Assembly: GCF_023502425.1 (NCBI RefSeq)
Contig: NZ_JAMFMA010000001.1
Span: 992,001-1,056,000 of the forward strand
Origin: Flagellimonas spongiicola
GTDB taxonomy: Bacteria; Bacteroidota; Bacteroidia; Flavobacteriales; Flavobacteriaceae
Direction of reading: 5' to 3'
Length of the DNA: 64,000 nucleotides
Part shown: positions 58,899 to 64,000 of the stretch, one piece after another
How the letters are laid out: each line of letters starts with the position of its first letter
Position numbering within the stretch: position 1 is the stretch's first letter
Notes under the pieces: generated by a model
Seen by the model: the letters and a program-made list of their open reading frames with translations, nothing else
What the model was told of the DNA's origin: nothing
The model's database searches: none
Translations under genes and position numbers: made by a program

Positions 58899-61226
58899 AT
58901 GAAAACAACAAAGGCACACAAATTTTTTAATTGGGTTACATCGTATTCCAAACCCATACTGATTTTAAGTTTCTTGGTTTTCGTAGCATCGGTGATTTCC
59001 TTGCCAAAGTTGACTAAGGACACCCGTTACGAGGCATTCTTACCACCACAGGACTCCGTTTTAATTCAAAGAAATCAACTTAAAGAAACTTTTGGATTGA
59101 AAGACCCCATGGTCATCGCCATAAAAAATGAGCGAGGAATATTTAATGAACAATCCTTGCACATTGTACATGATCTTAGTGAAAAACTAAAGGCAATCCC
59201 AGGAATTGACCCGGACCAAGTACGAAGTTTATCCACGGAGAACAATGTGGTAGGTACCGACTTTGGACTTTTGGTACAACCTTTCTTTGAAGTAGAGGAG
59301 TTAAATGCAGACCAAGCACGTTCGGTATCGGAGGCGATTGACAATTTTGAACTTTATCGCGGTAGCTTGGTGTCTGAGGACAAGACCACAACTCTGGTTA
59401 TTGCCGAAATGCTGGATTCTTATAATCTAAAACAGCATGAGGTATACAATAGCATACAAGACTTTCTAGAGGACTTTAAGCATGAAGGTCATGACTTTTA
59501 CCTTGCAGGAGAAGGTGCGGTTAGCGGTTATTTGATAAAATACATTGACGAGGATGCCATGCGAACCAACCCATTTGCTGGATTGGTGATTGCTTTGATT
59601 CTGATTTTTGCCTATCGAACAGTTAGGGGAGTGGTGATTCCTAACCTTATGGTATTGGCTTCAGTGGGGATAGCTCTTGGGCTTATGGCATTCTTTGGCG
59701 TTGATTTTTATGTAATCACAAATGGTTTGCCCGTAGTGTTGATCGCAATTGCTGTTGCGGATGGAATCCACATCATGGGAGAATACTATGAACTGGCCGC
59801 AAAATACCCCAGGTTAAACCAAAAAGAGCTTGTGATAAAGACCATGTTGAGTATGTGGAGACCCATAACCATCACTTCCATAACCACAATAGCAGGATTT
59901 CTTTCCATTGCATTTTCATCCTATATGCCACCTATGGCCTTCTTTGGGATTTTTGGAGGAATTGGAGTAGCAACGGCATTGGTTTATGCGCTGTTCATGA
60001 TACCATCGGCATTGATGCTATTGAAGCCTCAACGTAGCAAGGCATTTAAATCGGCGGATACCTTGGATGTTTTTGGTAGACTGATGGTGCGATTGGGTAA
60101 TGCGGTCTACAAAAAACCAAAAACTATAATCGCTTTGGCAATTGCGATCATTGTGCTAGGAATATTCGGAGCATTGAAACTGCAAGTAAATGAGGATCGT
60201 ATTGCCAATTTCCAAAAAGATGAACCCATTGTTCAGGCAGACGCTATCATCAATAACAGAACAGAAGGTACAAGTTATCTGGATATATTGATTGAAACCC
60301 CAAATAATGAAGACATCTTCAAACCAGAGAATCTTAGGAAAATTGAAGCGCTACAGCGCCACGTGGAAACGCTTCCCAAAGTACAGGGAAGTACTTCAAT
60401 TGTTGATTTCGTTAAAAAGATGAATCAATCTGTTAATGAAGATGATAAAGATTTTTATTCAATCCCTGACAATGAAGCCTTGATTAGCCAATTTTTCCTA
60501 CTGTATTCCGCAAGTGGCGACCCCACCGATTTTGATAATTATGTGGACTACGATTACCGATTGGCCAATGTAAGGTTTCGTTCAAATTCAGGCGAATACC
60601 TTGACGAAAGAGTCATAGTGGAACAAACCCAAAGGTATCTGGATAAAAACTTTAACACATCAGAAATAAAGGCTACGCAAAGTGGAAAGTTGGCGTTGGA
60701 CGTTCATTGGATTGGTAAACTTGGGCAGAGCCATTTTGTTGGTGCGGCTATTGCACTATTGGTCGTCTTGATCGTTGCAGCATTGAGCTTTAGGTCCATG
60801 GCCGGAGGTGTACTTACCATTGTGCCTGTATTGATTTCGGTATTGTTCATCTATACGGTCATGGGCGTGCTCAACATCTGGTTGGCCGTTGGAACATCCA
60901 TGTTCGCAGCTATTGCCATTGGTGTAGGAGTGGATTTTGCCGTACATACCGTAGACCGTTTCAAACACCTTTTGGCAGAAAAAGGACTTTCATTACAACA
61001 AGCCTTTCAGGAGTTCTTTAAATCTGCTGGACGTGCGTTGCTCTTTAACTTTTTGGCTTTGGCACTAGGCTTTGGAGTTTTGATGACTAGTTCAGTACCC
61101 CCGTTGAATCAATTTGGATTTTTGGTTGCCGTTGCCGTAATGGTAAGTTTCATAGGCAGCATGACCTTGCTTCCCGCATTGATTCTGGTAACAAAGCCAA
61201 AATTATTCTTCACATCTAAAAAATAG
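58899..61226 (+). CDS. RND-superfamily exporter (MMPL type)
   Basis: A 775-residue inner-membrane exporter with two similar halves, each one large periplasmic loop and six spans. Half 1 has 'FAGLVIALILIFAYRTVRGV' and 'VVLIAIAVADGIHIMGEYYE'. Half 2 has 'FVGAAIALLVVLIVAALSFR' and 'AAIAIGVGVDFAVHTVDRFK'. The Asp residues within those helices ('AVADG', 'GVGVDF') are the proton-relay site of the family. Bacterial MMPL-type exporters carry lipids, hopanoids or polyketides outwards. The LolA-like and barrel genes just downstream suggest an export line through the periplasm. Confidence 0.88.
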   Translation: MKTTKAHKFFNWVTSYSKPILILSFLVFVASVISLPKLTKDTRYEAFLPPQDSVLIQRNQLKETFGLKDPMVIAIKNERGIFNEQSLHIVHDLSEKLKAIPGIDPDQVRSLSTENNVVGTDFGLLVQPFFEVEELNADQARSVSEAIDNFELYRGSLVSEDKTTTLVIAEMLDSYNLKQHEVYNSIQDFLEDFKHEGHDFYLAGEGAVSGYLIKYIDEDAMRTNPFAGLVIALILIFAYRTVRGVVIPNLMVLASVGIALGLMAFFGVDFYVITNGLPVVLIAIAVADGIHIMGEYYELAAKYPRLNQKELVIKTMLSMWRPITITSITTIAGFLSIAFSSYMPPMAFFGIFGGIGVATALVYALFMIPSALMLLKPQRSKAFKSADTLDVFGRLMVRLGNAVYKKPKTIIALAIAIIVLGIFGALKLQVNEDRIANFQKDEPIVQADAIINNRTEGTSYLDILIETPNNEDIFKPENLRKIEALQRHVETLPKVQGSTSIVDFVKKMNQSVNEDDKDFYSIPDNEALISQFFLLYSASGDPTDFDNYVDYDYRLANVRFRSNSGEYLDERVIVEQTQRYLDKNFNTSEIKATQSGKLALDVHWIGKLGQSHFVGAAIALLVVLIVAALSFRSMAGGVLTIVPVLISVLFIYTVMGVLNIWLAVGTSMFAAIAIGVGVDFAVHTVDRFKHLLAEKGLSLQQAFQEFFKSAGRALLFNFLALALGFGVLMTSSVPPLNQFGFLVAVAVMVSFIGSMTLLPALILVTKPKLFFTSKK

Positions 61227-61231
61227 AAAAC

Positions 61232-62026
61232 ATGAAAACAATTTTTAAAATGATGGCCCTGCTTATGGCTGTCGGAACAATGAATGCACAGGATTTACCG
61301 GATGGGCAGACCATTGCGGAGAAGACCTATGAACGGAATGAAGGGAATTCCGTAAAACGAACGCTGATCATGGAACTTACCGATAAAAGAGGTAAAACCC
61401 GGGTACGTGAAACAACGGCATTGCGCAAGTATTTTGGGGAAGAACGTAGATTGATCATTTTCTACAATACCCCAACTAGTGTAAAAGGCACAGCCTTTCT
61501 TACCTATGATTATCCGAGCGCCGAGGTGGATGATGATCAATGGCTCTACTTACCGGCCCTGCGCAAAACTAGGCGCATATCAGCTTCCAATCGTGGCGAT
61601 TATTTCTTGGGAACGGATTTAACTTATGAGGACATCAAACTTGAAACCAAGATAAGTAGGGACGATTACAACTATAAAACCATCGGGAAAGAAACCATAG
61701 ACGGGCATGAATGTTATGTAATTGAAGCCACTCCAAAAGATGACGACATTGCAAAGGAATTGGGGTATAGCAAAGCTAAATTTTGGGTAGATGCCAAGGT
61801 TTGGATGATGCGTAAGTCCGAAAGCTGGGATATTGCAGGCAATCCGCTTAAAACTGTAAACGTAAGCGACATCAGGGAAATCCAGGGTATTTGGACCTTG
61901 CATCGCATTGATGTGCAAAATCACAAGACCAAACACAAAACCGTGTTCCGTTTTGAGGATATTGACTACAGTACGGCCTTGAGCGACGATTATTTTACGG
62001 AAGAAGCATTGGTTGATGGGCTGTAG
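61232..62026 (+). CDS. LolA-like outer-membrane lipoprotein-sorting protein
   Basis: A 264-residue periplasmic protein (signal 'MALLMAVGTMNAQ') with an eleven-strand half-barrel of the TP_0789/LolA type: 'RETTALRKYFGEERRLIIFY', 'QWLYLPALRKTRRISASNRG', 'FLGTDLTYEDIKLETKISRD', 'YSKAKFWVDAKVWMMRKSES'. The 'YLPALRKTRRISASNRGDYF' segment is the hallmark of this subgroup, which is regularly found next to RND exporters and DUF1302 barrels. It presumably ferries a hydrophobic molecule from the exporter. It lies 5 bp behind the exporter gene. Confidence 0.85.
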   Translation: MKTIFKMMALLMAVGTMNAQDLPDGQTIAEKTYERNEGNSVKRTLIMELTDKRGKTRVRETTALRKYFGEERRLIIFYNTPTSVKGTAFLTYDYPSAEVDDDQWLYLPALRKTRRISASNRGDYFLGTDLTYEDIKLETKISRDDYNYKTIGKETIDGHECYVIEATPKDDDIAKELGYSKAKFWVDAKVWMMRKSESWDIAGNPLKTVNVSDIREIQGIWTLHRIDVQNHKTKHKTVFRFEDIDYSTALSDDYFTEEALVDGL

Positions 62027-62028
62027 TT

Positions 62029-63363
62029 ATGAAAAATTCAATTCTATTTCTAAAGTTGTTCCTGTTGTTCAGCCTGTTGGGTTGGGCACAGGAGCAACCT
62101 AAGAAAACATTTTGGGAAAAACTGGACCCCAGTTTGGTGGTCGCCACTGAAACCTCCTATGAGTTTGACTCAGGAAAACTACAGAAGTCCGAATGGATTA
62201 TTAAACCAGAATTCACTTATAAGTTCAATAGACGATCCAAACTGGTATTTAGGGGTCAGATATATAGTGAGTTTCAGGACAATCTTGAAGCGGATATACC
62301 CAATCAGCAAACGGTGACTGGCTATAATAAACGCTTGTTTTTGGACCGACACACCAATCTGGAACTTCGGGAATTGTATTATTATACCCGCTTGAATGGT
62401 TTGAACTTGACTTTGGGTAAACAACAGATCGTTTGGGGAGAAACAGATGGGCTTAAATTATTGGATGTGGTAAATCCACAAAACTTCCGGGAATTTATTT
62501 TGGATGATTTTGAGGATAGCCGAATTCCTTTATGGTCGATAAAGGCAGAATTTGATGTTAAGGATATTGGAGTGCAATTGCTATGGATTCCAGATAATAC
62601 CTACCATATCACTCAGGATTTTAATGCTCCCTACTTCACCAGAAGTTTGTTTCCAACACCACCCGAAGGCGTTTCCGCCCAATTGAACAAACCCAAAAAG
62701 CCAAATCGTTTTTTTGCGGATTCTGATTTTGGGGTAAAACTAACCACTTTTACAAAGGGATGGGATGTGTCCTTGAATTACCTTTATTATTATGATGACC
62801 TACCTGCTTTTTATTCGCAATTGGAAATTGTGGACAACAATCCTGTCGTTTCCATTGACCCGGAATATGAGCGACAACAGCTCTTGGGTGGTACCTTTAA
62901 TAAGGTTTTTGGTTCCTCAACCTTTCGAGGAGAACTGGCTTATGTGTTGGGACAGCATTTTATCTCAGATAACCTAAATGCGACCAGAGGCGTGGAAACT
63001 TCCGATTTTTTTAGAACTGCATTGGGTATTGATTTTATAAAAGGGGAATATGTGCTCAGTGGACAAATCTTTAATGAATGGGTTATGGAAACCATAAGCC
63101 CGTTTAATCGAGAACGGTGGGAAACCAATTACAGTCTTTTGGCAAGTAGGGAATTACTAAACGACAGTCTCAAGGCAGAAGTCTTGTGGGTGCATAGCAG
63201 CAATCATGGTGACGGATATATTACCCCAAGTCTTAGTTATTGGGTGAATACAAATACCCAACTCCTTTTAAATGCCCATCTTTTTTATGGAAAAGAAACC
63301 CAATTGTTTGGGCAGTTTAAAGACCGCAGCCGAATATCAATTGGTTTTAAATGGGGAATATAG
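62029..63363 (+). CDS. DUF1302-like outer-membrane beta-barrel protein
   Basis: A 444-residue exported protein (signal ends 'LGWAQEQ') with alternating amphipathic strands ('FTYKFNRRSKLVFRGQIYSE', 'YVLSGQIFNEWVMETISPFN') and a strong conserved motif 'LTLGKQQIVWGETDGLKLLD' followed by 'VVNPQNFREFILDDFEDSRI', as in DUF1302 proteins. It ends with an aromatic residue-rich strand 'SRISIGFKWGI'. It should be the outer-membrane partner of the RND exporter system. It starts 2 bp behind the LolA-like gene. Confidence 0.8.
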   Translation: MKNSILFLKLFLLFSLLGWAQEQPKKTFWEKLDPSLVVATETSYEFDSGKLQKSEWIIKPEFTYKFNRRSKLVFRGQIYSEFQDNLEADIPNQQTVTGYNKRLFLDRHTNLELRELYYYTRLNGLNLTLGKQQIVWGETDGLKLLDVVNPQNFREFILDDFEDSRIPLWSIKAEFDVKDIGVQLLWIPDNTYHITQDFNAPYFTRSLFPTPPEGVSAQLNKPKKPNRFFADSDFGVKLTTFTKGWDVSLNYLYYYDDLPAFYSQLEIVDNNPVVSIDPEYERQQLLGGTFNKVFGSSTFRGELAYVLGQHFISDNLNATRGVETSDFFRTALGIDFIKGEYVLSGQIFNEWVMETISPFNRERWETNYSLLASRELLNDSLKAEVLWVHSSNHGDGYITPSLSYWVNTNTQLLLNAHLFYGKETQLFGQFKDRSRISIGFKWGI

Positions 63364-63426
63364 ACTAGAACCCTGAATTCAGTTATAAGATACCAGATAT
63401 AAGGTACCAGAGATCGGATATAATAA

Positions 63427-63460
63427 GTCAGATTACAGAAGTCAGATTACAGAAGTCAGA
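63427..63460. repeat. Tandem 14-bp repeat, 2.4 copies
   Basis: GTCAGATTACAGAA at 63427-63440 and 63441-63454, with a partial third copy GTCAGA. The whole stretch 63380-63515 is a patchwork of similar short units (taccaga, aagtcaga, ctgaa) without coding capacity. Probably slipped-strand duplication in a non-coding spacer between the operon end and the next gene. Confidence 0.7.
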
Positions 63461-63544
63461 AATCTGAAGTCAGCTAACAGACTGCTATACTCTGAAACCT
63501 GAACCCTGACAACTGCCAACTTCTATCTGGGAAACAGTAATTTA

Positions 63545-63599
63545 TATACATCAATCTGTAAAATGTATACATAGCCTCGTTTTACTGCCAATATTTTTG
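63545..63599 (+). promoter_or_regulatory. Palindromic sites and -7 element before the last SDR gene
   Basis: ATGTATACAT (63563-63572) is a perfect 10-bp palindrome; a further half site TATACAT lies at 63545-63551, 11 bases upstream. TATTTTTG (63592-63599) matches TAnnTTTG, 43 bp before the start codon. Reads as a promoter with a dimer operator just upstream. Confidence 0.4.
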
Positions 63600-63641
63600 T
63601 CATGTATTTAAACGTAAACCATTTACAACAAAATAAGAATC

Positions 63642-64000
63642 ATGAAAAAAGTAATAATCGTAACCAGAGCTTCTTCTGGCATTGGAAAGGCCACGGCACT
63701 ACAATTGATCCAAGAGGGCCATACAGTGTACGGCTTGGCCCGTAGAGTAGAAAACATGCAAGATTTGATCAAGGCTGGGGGTAATGCCATGTCCATGGAC
63801 GTTACCCAACACGACCAGGTCAAAGCGGTAATAGCTGAGATTATCAAAAGGGAAAACCGCATTGATGTTTTGGTGAACAATGCTGGATTTGCCATTTGGG
63901 GAGCCGTAGAGGATGTTTCCTATGAAGATGCAAAACGCCAGTTTGAGGTGAACATCTTCGGTTTGGCCAAAGTTACCAAAGCGGTACTTCCAAGCATGCG
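63642..64000 (+). CDS. Short-chain dehydrogenase/reductase, N-terminal part
   Basis: The first 119 codons of an SDR that runs off the right edge. It opens MKKVIIVTRASSGIGKATAL, where the usual TGxxxGIG reads T-R-A-S-S-G-I-G: the first glycine is Arg, although the rest of the motif is normal. 'IDVLVNNAGFAIWGAVEDVS' is the NNAG motif. The catalytic Tyr-x-x-x-Lys would lie outside the window. It resembles oxidoreductases of the ketoreductase type often seen in Bacteroidota. Confidence 0.85.
   Translation, partial: MKKVIIVTRASSGIGKATALQLIQEGHTVYGLARRVENMQDLIKAGGNAMSMDVTQHDQVKAVIAEIIKRENRIDVLVNNAGFAIWGAVEDVSYEDAKRQFEVNIFGLAKVTKAVLPSM

Noticed and set aside
1..64000. CRISPR array, tRNA, rRNA, insertion sequence, prophage or plasmid origin.
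   Set aside because: No regular spacer-repeat structure, tRNA cloverleaf, ribosomal RNA stretch, transposase or integrase frame was found by reading both strands.

Overview
The window reads as chromosomal DNA from a member of the Flavobacteriaceae (Bacteroidota), probably marine. It is AT-rich by eye and genes rarely have Shine-Dalgarno sequences. Several starts are preceded by the Bacteroidota -7 element TAnnTTTG. The families are typical of the group: DUF5916 and DUF4251 proteins, TPR/HTH and LytTR regulators, an E1 alpha/beta fusion, MutS2 without an Smr domain, glycine-zipper OmpA lipoproteins and many lipoboxes. I see no rRNA, tRNA, CRISPR array, transposase or phage module.

Layout. 1-10.9 kb (minus strand): small envelope and hypothetical proteins, a flavin amine oxidase, two beta-lactamase-fold serine hydrolases, a GNAT acetyltransferase and TPR proteins. 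11-16.4 kb (minus): an accessory-looking block with a POT-type transporter, a membrane protein, a divergent class III cyclase-like protein and a GmrSD-type (DUF262+DUF1524) restriction protein. 16.4-17.1 kb: a small zinc-ribbon gene behind a leader whose repeats could pair with its start codon. 17.1-26.2 kb (minus): RsgA, two VOC proteins, a GAF-LuxR regulator, a nucleotidyltransferase, a GH43-like lipoprotein abutting an S10 carboxypeptidase, and a TPR-HTH regulator. 26.2-28.2 kb: a divergently placed cholesterol-dependent-cytolysin (CDC) family lipoprotein with repeated TTGTCCAT motifs in front of it. 28.2-41.3 kb: MutS2, a YfcC-type carrier, uracil-DNA glycosylase, a response regulator, a nucleoside phosphorylase operon, an eIF1/SUI1-like protein, a 2OG-Fe(II) oxygenase, the branched-chain 2-oxoacid dehydrogenase E1 fusion, and a lipocalin/OmpA pair.

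41.3-47.4 kb is a compact eight-gene biosynthetic operon. It encodes an FAD oxidoreductase, a methyltransferase, a type III polyketide synthase, an SDR with an enoyl-reductase-like active site, a FabZ-like dehydratase, a ketosynthase, an acyl carrier protein and a membrane protein. The combination of a dedicated fatty-acid module, a type III PKS and tailoring enzymes suggests a methylated or oxidised alkyl-phenolic, alkylpyrone or alkylquinone lipid. 47.4-58.3 kb is mixed housekeeping and envelope genes, many in tightly packed convergent pairs. 58.4-63.4 kb is a MarR-controlled envelope operon: an RND/MMPL exporter, a LolA-like periplasmic protein and a DUF1302-like outer-membrane barrel. The window ends inside an SDR gene.

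The loci most worth following are the CDC-like lipoprotein with its divergent regulator, the type III PKS/FAS operon, the cyclase-like plus membrane-protein pair beside GmrSD, and the zinc-ribbon leader.
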